Below are positions 35,576-44,983 of a DNA stretch of 64,000 nucleotides, in pieces. The stretch spans positions 248,001 through 312,000 of the forward strand of contig NZ_JACJVQ010000007.1 in assembly GCF_014212135.1 (NCBI RefSeq), in the 5' to 3' direction. Positions within the stretch are counted from its first letter, which is position 1, and each line of letters begins with the position of its first letter. The position numbers and the translations under genes were made by a program. The DNA comes from Cohnella thailandensis (GTDB lineage Bacteria; Bacillota; Bacilli; Paenibacillales; Paenibacillaceae). The notes beneath the pieces are model-generated. The model was not told the origin of the DNA. It ran no database searches and worked only from the letters and a program-made list of their open reading frames with translations.

Positions 35576-36658
35576 TCACTCGATCGTCGCCTTAGCATAC
35601 CGTTCCTCGTCGATTTGCACGTCGGCCTCCCGGACCAGCGCATCCACATAAGCCTCGAATGCCTGGTCGATATACAGGTTCCGGACGTTCTCCGCCCTGT
35701 CTTCGAATCGGTCGTAGCCGCCCTCCCGCCGGTCAAGCACCCGGAAGACCGCCAGGCTCCCGTTCGACGATTCGTCGATCGCCTCGCTGACCGGCCGGTC
35801 TGCCGGCTGGGAGGTCAATGCCTGAAACAACGCCGGCTCGTATCTCGCATACGTACGGGCGTTGTCAGGAGAGAACGTCCGTCGCGCGACAACCGCCTCG
35901 AGGTCGGGATACTCCTTCCGGATGTCGGCGACTGCGGCATCGAGGTCTTCGTCCCGGACAATCCGCTCTCTGATCGCCGTCAGAGCCTCTTGCGCTTGCC
36001 GCTTCTTCCCGCTCGCGCCGCTCCCGTCTTCGCCCAGATAAGAGACGGAGACTAACGCGAAGTCCAGCGTATCCTCCCGCTTGAACCGAAGTTCTTTGAT
36101 GCTGTCGTAGTAGCTTCGCAGCTGTTCATCCGTCGCGGCCAGCTTCGTCTGCGCCAGTTTGTCCTTCAACCGGATCGTTAAATTGCTGAAATAATAAGCC
36201 ATGAACATGCCTGTATCGAGCTTCGCCGGTCCATAGATCGGTTCGCCGTTCCGTACGGCCTTGGCTCTGCGCTCGTTCTCTTCCGCCTTCTCCCGCATCA
36301 AGTCCTCGTCGGACGTATCCGCGATTAAACCGATCGACTTGGCCAACGCCAGTTCGACCCGTTCCTTGACAACCGCCTGCAGCGCTCGGTTCTTGAGCAC
36401 GTCGATCGGCGCTTCGCCGCCGAATCGGGTATGCCAGAAACGCTTGTCGACGGTTGCCAGGCCCTTCTTCCGGAAATATTCGATTACCGCGGCCCGCTGT
36501 CCGCGCATCGCCCGTTCGAGCGTCGCCATCGCAACGGGCTCCCCGTTCACCGAAGCTACAGCGGCGTCCTCCGCGGCAGTTCGAGGCAGCACGTAATACC
36601 CGATGGCCGCTATTGCGAGCGCAACCAAGCAAACCGACGCGACGATCGCCCGATTCAT
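35576..36658 (-). CDS. Membrane-anchored SurA/PrsA-like foldase (peptidyl-prolyl isomerase family)
   Basis: The 360-residue protein has an N-terminal membrane anchor (about 4-24, no lipobox), so it acts outside the membrane. A SurA_N-like helical region follows (AAVASVNGEPVAMATLERAMR, LKNRALQAVVKERVELALAKSIGL). The region about 220-330 has the layout of a parvulin domain (QAQEALTAIRERI, ALFQALTSQPADRPVSEAI, GSLAVFRVLDRREGGYDRFED) but lacks the usual HILV motif, so isomerase activity is doubtful. It starts 16 nt after the secreted beta-helix gene, which suggests a chaperone for that protein. The ATG at 36658 has GGGAGG 7 nt upstream. Confidence 0.7.
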   Translation of the reverse strand: MNRAIVASVCLVALAIAAIGYYVLPRTAAEDAAVASVNGEPVAMATLERAMRGQRAAVIEYFRKKGLATVDKRFWHTRFGGEAPIDVLKNRALQAVVKERVELALAKSIGLIADTSDEDLMREKAEENERRAKAVRNGEPIYGPAKLDTGMFMAYYFSNLTIRLKDKLAQTKLAATDEQLRSYYDSIKELRFKREDTLDFALVSVSYLGEDGSGASGKKRQAQEALTAIRERIVRDEDLDAAVADIRKEYPDLEAVVARRTFSPDNARTYARYEPALFQALTSQPADRPVSEAIDESSNGSLAVFRVLDRREGGYDRFEDRAENVRNLYIDQAFEAYVDALVREADVQIDEERYAKATIE

Positions 36659-36674
36659 TCCTCCGCCTCCCGAC

Positions 36675-39600
36675 TTATACGGACGCACCTGCCTTGACCA
36701 ACTCCAGATCGTCGAAATAAACCGCTCCTCCGGCCGAGCGTTTGTAGAGCTCCAGCGTCACCTTCGTATTGTTGCTGCCGGTCGTGAACGTATAGGACTT
36801 CCGCTCATAATCGGCCGAACGAACCGGAAACGTACGCAGATAGCTGCCGTATTCGCTGATGCTGAACTCGCCGCTGACCCCGCCCTCCGTCTTGGCGTAG
36901 ACGGAGATCGTGTAGGAGGTGTTCGGTTCCAGGCCGGTAACCGTCTGCTGAATGCCGCCGTACTGCGTTGTCAGCACTGCCGCGTATTCGCCGCTATGCG
37001 CCTCTTCACCTACGACCGCCGCATTGTTGAAATGATTATTCCAGCCGGCGAAGTCGCCGGTCTCGAAGCCCGGGTTGTTCAAGAGATTGGACGCCGGTTC
37101 CGGCGCCGGAACGATATGGAAGTAATCGAAGTTAGCGGTAAGTCCCGTTCCCGCGCAAGCGGTCAGTCCGATCTTCGGAGCGGCGAAGTCTAACGTCCGC
37201 GTCGTGCCGACCTGCGCGTAGGCAACTCCGTCGGCCGAATAATAACCGCTATAGGTATTGCCGCTTTTCACGATTCGCAAATACGCCGACGACGAGCCGA
37301 TCGTATCCGCCGTCTCCTCATGGACGCGCTCTCCATTGTTCTTGGCATCGAACTGGAACTGATTCCCTGTCCCGTACAGCCGGGTCATCCGAATATACGT
37401 ATCGTCGTTGACGTAGACGATCAATCCGCCCTGCGACCACGCGGACGTCGGCTTGCCGTCCAGCTTCGTCTCGAGGGTCCAATCCCCGTCCGGAGCGCCT
37501 GTCAGCAAAATATTCTTCGCGCTGGCCGTGCCGTTCGCGATATCGCCGTTCTCGGCGACGATTCGCATGTGGCCCGGCTGCGCGTCAAGCGACCATTTGT
37601 TCGGATTTTCCCGGATCCAATGCCACTGATCGTTCAGCGCGCCGGAATCGAACTCGTCATTCGTGCCGGTCTCATAATCGTCGGGCGGGCCCGAATCTCC
37701 GCCTGGCGCCGCGCTGAACTGGTAGAGCTCCAGATCGTCGAACAGCACGCTTCCTTCGCCGCCGGCTTTGTACAAGTAGATGGTGGCGCTCGTGCTGTCG
37801 CTTCCGGTCGTGAACGTCAATTCCTTGCGCGTATAATTGGCCGAATTCACGTGAACGTCTACCGCAGACGCGCCGCCGAAGTTTTTGACGCCGAACACCG
37901 CGTCGCCGCCGCCCTCGCTTTTGCCCCACGCGAACAGCTTGTAGATCGTGTTCGGATACAAGCCGCCGACGACCTGCTCGGCGCCCGCATAGGAACCGGT
38001 CAGTCGGGCCGCGTAGTGGCCGGAATGGGCATCGCCCGCAATGGCGGCGCCGTTATACACGGTCGGCCAATTGGAGAAGTCGCCCTTCTCGAAATCGGCG
38101 TTCTTCAGCAGGTTGGTCTCCGGCGGCGGCGAAGGAAGCTCCGGCAGATTGTCGGGGTCGAGCCCCGGTCCCTCGTACGCTCCGATATTCGGCGCGGCCG
38201 TATCGGAAGCTACCGGATTGCCGAAATAATCGCGGCCTCCGTTGTCCGCCATCAACGCGCCGGAGCCGATCGCCGGAGACGTGTCGAGCAGTTGGTAGCC
38301 CGCGGCGCTGTCCATGCCGATGCCGGCCGAGCCGGGCGAAGCCAGCAGCGGGTCCGCGGTTATCTTGTACGGATCGGCCGGCTCGCTCGGCGGATGATTG
38401 CCGTAGAATACATTGCGCTCGAATACATTGTTCGTGCTGCTGCCGAAGCTGTATCCGCCCGAGCCCAGGTTGTAGATGATATTGTTGTAGAAGGACGTGT
38501 TGCTGGCGTATCCGCCCCAATTGGAATGGTTGATGACTTTCGCTTCCGAGTACCGGGGAAGGTAAACGGTATTGTTGTACACCTTCGTATGGTTCGGCGT
38601 GCCGTTGAAGTTGAATACGGCTCCGCCGTCGTTCTGGCTGATATTGTATCGAACGATCGTGCCGGTGTTGAAATTGCCGGCCTTCGTGCCGTCGTTCACC
38701 ACCAGCACCAGGCCGCCGGCATTGTTATGGCTGTAATTATATTGGATAATCGTACCGTCGCTGTTGTAATCCGCGTCGAACGCCTGGGCGTCGCCGCCCG
38801 CTGCCGTATTGTAGACTTCATTGAACTGAATGACCGCATCCTTCGTTCCCCACACCCACAGCGGAACATGGTAGCCGCTAGCGCGAACGTGCATGTCGTG
38901 GACAACGTTGTGCTCGATGACGCCGTTCGTCGTATTCAGAATAAAAGCGCCGTCGGCCCCCACATCGTAAATGACGTTATTCGTCACCTTCAGATCCGAG
39001 GAATACGTGTTCTGCGCCCCGTTCAGATAGATGCCGACGCTGTCCACCGCGTAGATCGCGCAGTTGTTCACAACCACGTCCGATACGTGATAGTCCCAAT
39101 TCGTTCCCCAGACGATAATCCCGCCGTTATGCGCGTAATCGTTCGAAGGATCGCCCTTCACGTTGTGAATGTCCAGATTCTCGAACAGAAAATGACGATA
39201 AACCCGCGGATTGGAGAACCCGCCGCTGCTGCCGTCCACGTGAATCCCTCTGCGGGCTGCCCTCGTATCGGAATCGTTGGTGATCTCCAGATTGCGGACT
39301 TCCCACTGCTCCTGATTATAGAAGTAGACCGCCGCCTCCGCTCCGCCGCCGGCGATCAGAGGCTTGTTGCCGTCGCCGTACCTGTCGATCCGGATCGGAT
39401 GGCCGGCCGATCCCGATCCTTGGGGAGACAGCGTCCCGTTCCAAACCCCGCCCGCCTTGAACAAAATAGAGTCGCCCGGCTCGAAGACGGAGGCGTTCAC
39501 CTTGTCCAGCGTCCGCCACGCCGTCTCCGGGCTTGTGCCCGCATTCGAGTCGTCGCCGCCGGCCGAATCGACATAGTAAACGCTTCCATTCGTTTGCGCC

Positions 39601-39704
39601 GCAACTGCCGCGGCAGGCGGCATGGCCCAAGCCGCCATCATCATCAGCGCCACCGCGGCAGCGACGAACTTGAATACCTTGAAGGGCATCCGTTTGTTGT
39701 TCAT
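36675..39704 (-). CDS. Secreted right-handed parallel beta-helix protein with carbohydrate-binding modules
   Basis: The chosen ATG at 39704 (GAGGTG 8 nt upstream) gives 1009 residues. A signal peptide spans about 1-37. Residues about 40-515 form a right-handed parallel beta-helix with repeated N-rich turns (NVVHD, NEVYN, NYSHN, NNTVY, NNIIYN), the fold of pectate lyases and other polysaccharide lyases or hydrolases. Two CenC-like modules follow (NLLKNADFEKGDFSNW, about 530-675, and NLLNNPGFETGDFAGW, about 890-1005). Between them is a concanavalin-like domain (about 700-880). The catalytic activity cannot be named. It lies 77 nt after the binding-protein gene and is probably the extracellular enzyme or binder of cassette 3. 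Confidence 0.8.
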   Translation of the reverse strand: MNNKRMPFKVFKFVAAAVALMMMAAWAMPPAAAVAAQTNGSVYYVDSAGGDDSNAGTSPETAWRTLDKVNASVFEPGDSILFKAGGVWNGTLSPQGSGSAGHPIRIDRYGDGNKPLIAGGGAEAAVYFYNQEQWEVRNLEITNDSDTRAARRGIHVDGSSGGFSNPRVYRHFLFENLDIHNVKGDPSNDYAHNGGIIVWGTNWDYHVSDVVVNNCAIYAVDSVGIYLNGAQNTYSSDLKVTNNVIYDVGADGAFILNTTNGVIEHNVVHDMHVRASGYHVPLWVWGTKDAVIQFNEVYNTAAGGDAQAFDADYNSDGTIIQYNYSHNNAGGLVLVVNDGTKAGNFNTGTIVRYNISQNDGGAVFNFNGTPNHTKVYNNTVYLPRYSEAKVINHSNWGGYASNTSFYNNIIYNLGSGGYSFGSSTNNVFERNVFYGNHPPSEPADPYKITADPLLASPGSAGIGMDSAAGYQLLDTSPAIGSGALMADNGGRDYFGNPVASDTAAPNIGAYEGPGLDPDNLPELPSPPPETNLLKNADFEKGDFSNWPTVYNGAAIAGDAHSGHYAARLTGSYAGAEQVVGGLYPNTIYKLFAWGKSEGGGDAVFGVKNFGGASAVDVHVNSANYTRKELTFTTGSDSTSATIYLYKAGGEGSVLFDDLELYQFSAAPGGDSGPPDDYETGTNDEFDSGALNDQWHWIRENPNKWSLDAQPGHMRIVAENGDIANGTASAKNILLTGAPDGDWTLETKLDGKPTSAWSQGGLIVYVNDDTYIRMTRLYGTGNQFQFDAKNNGERVHEETADTIGSSSAYLRIVKSGNTYSGYYSADGVAYAQVGTTRTLDFAAPKIGLTACAGTGLTANFDYFHIVPAPEPASNLLNNPGFETGDFAGWNNHFNNAAVVGEEAHSGEYAAVLTTQYGGIQQTVTGLEPNTSYTISVYAKTEGGVSGEFSISEYGSYLRTFPVRSADYERKSYTFTTGSNNTKVTLELYKRSAGGAVYFDDLELVKAGASV

Positions 39705-39746
39705 CCATCCAACACCTCGTTTCGCGGAATGGTTAAGCCGTGCAAC

Positions 39747-39774
39747 GGGAGCCCGCATCGATCGCATGGCTCCC
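39747..39774 (-). terminator. Hairpin after the cassette 3 binding-protein gene
   Basis: GGGAGCC pairs with GGCTCCC around an inner GCATCGATCGC that is itself partly palindromic, 7 nt after the binding-protein stop. No T-run follows. Its position is comparable to the hairpin at 7352-7389. Confidence 0.5.
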
Positions 39775-39781
39775 ATGCTAC

Positions 39782-41497
39782 TTATTTCGACTTTTGATAC
39801 CACTCATTGGCTTCTTCGGTGACTTGTTCGCCGCCGATTTTATTCCACTCCTTGACGAATTTATCGAAGTCGTCCATCGACTTTTTGCCGTAAATGATGC
39901 CAAGGAACGTCTCGCCTTCCAATTTGGACAGAATGCCGTTTTTGGTTTGCATCGTTGCGGTAGGAGAGCCCGTGAACGCGTTCGGAACGTACGTATTCGC
40001 TTGCCAGCCGTCGTCCACGTATTCTCCCGCCTTCAGAACTTTAGGGTTCGTTCTCAGCGCTCTCTCTTCTTCCGCCGAGCTCGGCTCGGCTCCTCTGCTC
40101 ATTTTGGCCAGCGTCTTCAGATTGGTAAAAGGATTCTTCGGCTCCATCAGCAAATATTTGGCCGGACCGACCTTGCCGCCAGGGATATCCGCATCGTCAA
40201 CGGAGATCGTTCCGTCCGCTTTGACGGTGTAGTCGTAATCCTCGTACCAGCCGTTCTCGAACTCGCTTCCCGTTTTTCCTTTTTCGAAAATGCGGTTGAG
40301 GTAGAGGAACAGGGCGTCGGTGTGCTCGAAATCCTTCTTGACGATCAAGCCGCCCCGAAGGAAGGTGGAGTCCCGTGCCGCCGCCTTGCCGTTTAGGGAC
40401 GGCAACGGATAAGGATTCATCGTCGCGCCGGGCACGTTTTTCTCCAGATCGGGAATCGGCCAGTTCGGCAGCCAGTAAGGCGCGACGACGATGCCGACTT
40501 TGCCTTGCCCGATTAATTCGGCCAGCTTGTTCTCGTCATGCAAGCCCGCTTCCTTCGAGATATAGCCCTTGTCGTACCAGTCTCTTAGCCGGGTCAAGCC
40601 TTCCTTCATCTCCGGCCGTGTCGACCCGTGAACCAGCTCCCCGTCCTTCTCCAGCCACTGGTTGGGAATCGTGCCCGAGGGTCCGAACACCCACGTGCTC
40701 TCTCCCAGCCAGCCGTTAAAGATGCTGGGGTTGGAGCCCCCGGATCCGAGACTTACGCCGAGAGGGACGATTTTGTCGGAACCGCCCGGCTTCTTGTCCA
40801 GCATGGCTTGCATAAGGACTTCCAACTCTTCGAAGGTCGTCGGTGCCTTCATGCCCAATTTGTCCAGCCAATCCTGCCGGATCCACATGACGCCGTTGTC
40901 GTTCCCGGCATGGGCGAAGTTGGGGAACGCCATTTTCTTGCCGTCATAGGTGACCTGGCTCCACATCAACGGATTGGAGTTATATATCTCCTTGATGGTG
41001 GGCGAAGCGTACTTCTCGTAATCCTCCGTGATATCCTTGTACTTGCCGGATTGAATCAATTCGTTAAGCAAAGTCATATCCTCTGTCATCAACACGTCCG
41101 GCAGGCTCTCTTCCGACGTCAGCATCAACCTCATCTTCGTCGCGAATTGATCGCCGGGCACTTGCCACAAATATTTAATATCGATGCCCAATTCATCGCG
41201 TGCCCATTTCGTGTGCACGTTGTTTTCGGCGCTCTCGCCGTTTTTGTACTTCATGGTGGAGTCGGTCGCTTTGACGGTCGTGATCTTCACGGGCGTCTCG
41301 AACTTGTACGTTCCTTTCCGAATGGCTTCGGCAATGGCATCCTGCGATTCCGAGGCGGCTTGCGATTGGACCGGTCCGCTTGCGGTGCCGTCGGCTCCTT
41401 CGGCCGTGTTCGCGTTGTTATCGTTCTTCCCGGAACATGCTGCAAGGGTTAAGAGCGCGGTCAGCGACAGCGCCAGCAGCGACCGTTTTCTACTCAT
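39782..41497 (-). CDS. Extracellular solute-binding lipoprotein (cassette 3)
   Basis: A 571-residue lipoprotein with the lipobox LAAC (Cys21) and a Asn/Ala/Ser-rich linker to about residue 55. The mature part is a YtcQ/LipO-type receptor, with YLWQVPGDQFATKMRLMLTSE near its start. It is separated from its presumed permeases, which are on the other strand beyond the two-component genes. A candidate cre and a shared ATCTTAAAA element precede it. Confidence 0.88.
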   Translation of the reverse strand: MSRKRSLLALSLTALLTLAACSGKNDNNANTAEGADGTASGPVQSQAASESQDAIAEAIRKGTYKFETPVKITTVKATDSTMKYKNGESAENNVHTKWARDELGIDIKYLWQVPGDQFATKMRLMLTSEESLPDVLMTEDMTLLNELIQSGKYKDITEDYEKYASPTIKEIYNSNPLMWSQVTYDGKKMAFPNFAHAGNDNGVMWIRQDWLDKLGMKAPTTFEELEVLMQAMLDKKPGGSDKIVPLGVSLGSGGSNPSIFNGWLGESTWVFGPSGTIPNQWLEKDGELVHGSTRPEMKEGLTRLRDWYDKGYISKEAGLHDENKLAELIGQGKVGIVVAPYWLPNWPIPDLEKNVPGATMNPYPLPSLNGKAAARDSTFLRGGLIVKKDFEHTDALFLYLNRIFEKGKTGSEFENGWYEDYDYTVKADGTISVDDADIPGGKVGPAKYLLMEPKNPFTNLKTLAKMSRGAEPSSAEEERALRTNPKVLKAGEYVDDGWQANTYVPNAFTGSPTATMQTKNGILSKLEGETFLGIIYGKKSMDDFDKFVKEWNKIGGEQVTEEANEWYQKSK

Positions 41498-41544
41498 GAC
41501 GATTCGAATCCCCCTATCGGTTTGTAAGTTGCAAACTCATCATA

Positions 41545-41585
41545 GTACAGCGCTTACAACCGGGTAAGAGACAAAGTTTTAAGAT
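41545..41585 (-). promoter_or_regulatory. Candidate cre plus ATCTTAAAA element before the cassette 3 binding protein
   Basis: TGTAAGCGCTGTAC (41545-41558, minus strand) matches the cre consensus at 11 of 14 positions. ATCTTAAAA (41577-41585) lies 18 bp upstream of it. The same 9-mer stands 14 bp upstream of the cre-like site of the divergent permease promoter at 44993-45029. Confidence 0.5.
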
Positions 41586-41599
41586 GACATGCGAATTTA

Positions 41600-43225
41600 T
41601 TAAGATTCGGCTTGATAACGATCCCTGTATTCCTGCGGGGTAACGCCGTAGTAGTTTTTGAACAGCTTGCTGAAGTAAGGCGGATTCTGGAACCCCATCC
41701 GGCTTGCCAGCTCATAGATCTTGATATCCGTCGCGCGAAGCAGGATCCCCGCCTTTTCCATCCGGTACCTCAGAATAAAGTCGCTTATATTCTCTTTCAT
41801 CTCCTGCTTATAAAGCGAGGATAAGTACGCGGGATGAAGCTTGACATGGTCGGCAATCTTCTGCAGAGAGACGTCTTCGGCAATCCGCTCCTCGATGAAG
41901 CGGTGAATCTTGACGATCAACTGATTCTTCGCGTCCTTAAGCTCGCGAACGCTGACGGATTCCAGGCTATCCAGCAGCTTGCCCGCCCACTCCGCGACCC
42001 GGCCGGATTGACTTAGCCTCCGGGGATCCGACGCCTGATCCGCCTCGAGTCCCGATAGTTCCATCAGGGTCTTGCTCTGCAGATGGGCGATATAGAGAAA
42101 GGAATTCGTCAATGAACAAACGATCTCCAGCATATGCTCTTCGGTATCGAGTTTCTTGGCGCGCAATTCCTCGAATACGCTGCTTAGCTTGACGCGCGCA
42201 TCCGCCCATCGTCCGGCTTCCAGCAGCTGTTGAAAGCTTGGGGGGCTGTACAGGGAATGAAGCGGGGCGATCCGGGGACGGGACTCTTCGGCTCTGACAA
42301 CGATTCCCCGTTCGCTGCGCGGCACCTTGCGGATCGCATTCAAGGATTGACGGTATGGCTCGGCGACTTGCTCCGGCAACCGGCACGGACTTCCGATCAG
42401 GACGGAGATCCGCCCCTTGAGATAGCCGAATACCTTCGCCTGCAGCTCCTGTGCCGTCCTATCCAACGTCGCGTCATGGATGCGGCTGCCGGAACTTCCG
42501 CGATCGGTCGTTTTGGCCTGCAGCACATAGCATAAATAGCCATAGGAGTCCTTGCAGGACCATACGTGAAAATCCGACTCCAATAGTTCGCCTGCGATAT
42601 TATGAACGGCGAACTCATAGAGCATGGAATCCTCATCGGACTCGCCGAAGCCGCCATCCAACCGGATCAGCAGCATCGCGCACTCTCTGCCCAGTTCGAA
42701 CGGCAGCCGGTACTCGTCCATTTTCCTGGCCAATTCGGAATGAGATCCGGAGTTCCCGGCCAACAGTTCGATCAGCAAGTTGGATCTTAATAAGGGCAGA
42801 TGGACATGAAGCGTCCGCCGGGCTTCTTCGAAGGAACCGATCCGCTCCCGTTCCCGCTCGATAAGGGACTTGACGCGGGCAACCTCGTCTATAAGCTCTT
42901 CGTCCTTGACGGGCTTCAACAAGTAATTGGCCGTTCCATAACGGATGGCGTCCCTCGCATACTCGAATTCCCCGTATCCCGACAACAGAATGCATTTGGT
43001 TCGAGGGTAACGTTCCTGAATATGCTTGCACAGCTGCAGTCCGTCCATGCCCGGCATTCGGATATCCGTCACGACGAGGTCGACCGAGGTCGTCTTCAGA
43101 ATTTCCGCCGCCTCCAGTCCGGAAGAGGCCTGCAGAACGCACTCGATTCCGATACGCTCCCAGCCGTTGGCTGCCATGCTCTTCAGCAGCATCGGCTCGT
43201 CGTCGACCAGCAGAAGGGTGATCAT
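41600..43225 (-). CDS. AraC-type response regulator, YesN type (cassette 3)
   Basis: The start is the ATG at 43225 (541 residues), where GGAGGAG lies about 8 nt upstream and the ATG overlaps the kinase stop by 4 nt. The open frame extends further upstream, but inside the kinase gene. The receiver domain has VDDEP, phospho-acceptor Asp54 (VVTDIRMPGMDG) and NYLLKPVKDEEL. A long linker precedes the C-terminal AraC HTH pair (about 440-538, VSLQKIADHVKLHPAYLSSLY and MGFQNPPYFSKLFK). Confidence 0.92.
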   Translation of the reverse strand: MITLLLVDDEPMLLKSMAANGWERIGIECVLQASSGLEAAEILKTTSVDLVVTDIRMPGMDGLQLCKHIQERYPRTKCILLSGYGEFEYARDAIRYGTANYLLKPVKDEELIDEVARVKSLIERERERIGSFEEARRTLHVHLPLLRSNLLIELLAGNSGSHSELARKMDEYRLPFELGRECAMLLIRLDGGFGESDEDSMLYEFAVHNIAGELLESDFHVWSCKDSYGYLCYVLQAKTTDRGSSGSRIHDATLDRTAQELQAKVFGYLKGRISVLIGSPCRLPEQVAEPYRQSLNAIRKVPRSERGIVVRAEESRPRIAPLHSLYSPPSFQQLLEAGRWADARVKLSSVFEELRAKKLDTEEHMLEIVCSLTNSFLYIAHLQSKTLMELSGLEADQASDPRRLSQSGRVAEWAGKLLDSLESVSVRELKDAKNQLIVKIHRFIEERIAEDVSLQKIADHVKLHPAYLSSLYKQEMKENISDFILRYRMEKAGILLRATDIKIYELASRMGFQNPPYFSKLFKNYYGVTPQEYRDRYQAES

Positions 43226-44961
43226 GCGCTCTCTCCTCCCGAATCCTCTTCTCTTCTCCAACGGAGCGTCACGCACAATCCGGACAACCTGTTCGAAGGC
43301 TGCATGAAGATGCCCGCTCCCGCGCCGAACCGATGCTTCAATCGCTGGTGAACATTCCAAAGCCCGCATCCCGTGTCGCCGTCCATAGGCTGATCCAGCT
43401 TCCGCATATAAGCTTCGATCTCCCGCTCCGTCATTCCGTCGCCGCTGTCCTCGACCGTCAGAACATTCCACTCCGGCTCCCGGCGGCCTGCGATGAGGAC
43501 GGTTCCCTTGCCGGGCTTGGGCTCGATCCCATGCACGACGGCATTCTCCACGACGGGCTGCAAGATCAGCCGCATCACCGGCTCATCCCTCATATCCGGC
43601 GGAATATCGATCCGATACTCGACGCGCTCCAGCCGGAACGAGTAAATCTCCAGATAGTGGGTGACGAGATCGGCTTCTTCTTGCAGGAGGGGCATTTGAT
43701 TTTCGACCCGCGTGATATAGCGATAATAGCCTCCCAGGTGATAAGCCATCTCCTTGATCGTCTCCGTGTGGCCAATCTTGGCGCAGCCGGCGATAAAGGA
43801 GAGGCAATTGTACAGGAAATGCGGGTTGATCTGGGACTGAAGCTGCTTCAGGGTGGCCAGCCGCGACCGGTCCTGTTCTTCGTAGACATTCTGGATCAAA
43901 TGTTGGATCTTCGCCCCCATATCGTTAAAGTGCTGCATCATGTAGTCGAATTCATTGCGAAGCTTCCGATGGATCCGGAACGAATAATCCCCTATCTCGA
44001 ATCGCTTCAAGCCCTTCATGATCATCGCCACCGGTTTTTGCACGTTCAAATATAGCAGGTAGGCGGCGGCGAGTCCGAGGACGATCAACACTCCCATGCT
44101 GGCATAAAACAAATTCCGGCTCTTGACGATCGGCTCGTGGAACACGCGAGTGGGAACGAAATCGATCAAATAGGCATCCAGATCCGCAAGATAGGCGTGA
44201 CTCAGAAACACTTTCTCGCCGTTAACCAGCTGATTTCGATGCCCGTTGCCGTTTAGCCCTTCCTTCAGCAGCTTCTCTCCGAGCTGCTCGAACTCCCCGT
44301 CCTTCGGCTCCTCGTCGGAGAAGACCCTGCCGTCGGCCGTAAGCAAAAAGCAGGCGCCCGGACCGTCCAGCTTGTAATGCTGCAGCATTTTGCGAATATT
44401 GTCGAGGCCGAATCGCACCTCGAACACCGCATTGACCGCCGGAGAGCCGGCTTCCGACAGAAACGGATCCCATAGGAACAGCTGGTAATAGGCGGAACTC
44501 CGGGAATCGCCGAGATGAAACCGCCATTTGCCATTGACGGCTCCTTCCAGGTCGCCGGGATCGTAGCTGTCGCTCAGATCGGTCGATACCCGGGTTTGGA
44601 TATCCGGCAAATAGACGGACAACTGGTTGGACCAATTGCTGGAGAAGCTCTGGAGATTCAGCTTCTCCTTGACATGGGTCTGGAAGTCCAACATTCGGTA
44701 GTAGTCTTGGGTTAATATGCTGAGCTGCAAATCCAGGAGGGAGGAGTCCCGGACCAGGAGGTTGGAAGCCAGAGACAGCCGTTCGGCATTGGATTCGATC
44801 TGGTATTTGAGGAACATAAGCTGGCTTTCGTTGTAGTCCGTCATCTGGGAATCGATAACATGGAAGCTCGTTCGGCTGAAGTAGGTGTACAGAAGAAGGA
44901 TGAGGAGCAGCAAGATAAGAAGCGCCCCGTTCATCTTGAGGAACACCGGCCTGTGCCGCAT
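43222..44961 (-). CDS. Sensor histidine kinase, YesM type (cassette 3)
   Basis: A 579-residue membrane kinase. TM1 lies at about 10-30 and TM2 at about 283-305, with a cache-like extracellular domain between them (FLLTADGRVFSDEEP). A HAMP region is followed by the His box SQINPHFLYNCLSFIAGC and the HATPase boxes PVVENAVVHGIEP, TVEDSGDGM and TGCGLWNVHQRL. It is divergent from the two permease genes, with a 115-bp shared regulatory region. AAGGAG lies 10 nt before the ATG. Confidence 0.92.
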   Translation of the reverse strand: MRHRPVFLKMNGALLILLLLILLLYTYFSRTSFHVIDSQMTDYNESQLMFLKYQIESNAERLSLASNLLVRDSSLLDLQLSILTQDYYRMLDFQTHVKEKLNLQSFSSNWSNQLSVYLPDIQTRVSTDLSDSYDPGDLEGAVNGKWRFHLGDSRSSAYYQLFLWDPFLSEAGSPAVNAVFEVRFGLDNIRKMLQHYKLDGPGACFLLTADGRVFSDEEPKDGEFEQLGEKLLKEGLNGNGHRNQLVNGEKVFLSHAYLADLDAYLIDFVPTRVFHEPIVKSRNLFYASMGVLIVLGLAAAYLLYLNVQKPVAMIMKGLKRFEIGDYSFRIHRKLRNEFDYMMQHFNDMGAKIQHLIQNVYEEQDRSRLATLKQLQSQINPHFLYNCLSFIAGCAKIGHTETIKEMAYHLGGYYRYITRVENQMPLLQEEADLVTHYLEIYSFRLERVEYRIDIPPDMRDEPVMRLILQPVVENAVVHGIEPKPGKGTVLIAGRREPEWNVLTVEDSGDGMTEREIEAYMRKLDQPMDGDTGCGLWNVHQRLKHRFGAGAGIFMQPSNRLSGLCVTLRWRREEDSGGESA

Positions 44962-44983
44962 ATAGCTTCATCTCCTTAATATT

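Noticed and set aside
37320..39797. 825-codon open frame on the plus strand
   Set aside because: It is the antisense of the beta-helix gene. The minus frame has a signal peptide, domains and a ribosome binding site; the plus frame is rich in Arg, Val and Ile without any domain. High-GC coding sequence often leaves such shadows.
43226..43471. N-terminal extension of the cassette 3 response regulator
   Set aside because: The frame is open upstream of the ATG at 43225, but the extra residues overlap the kinase gene, lack any domain, and the receiver domain begins exactly at that ATG.
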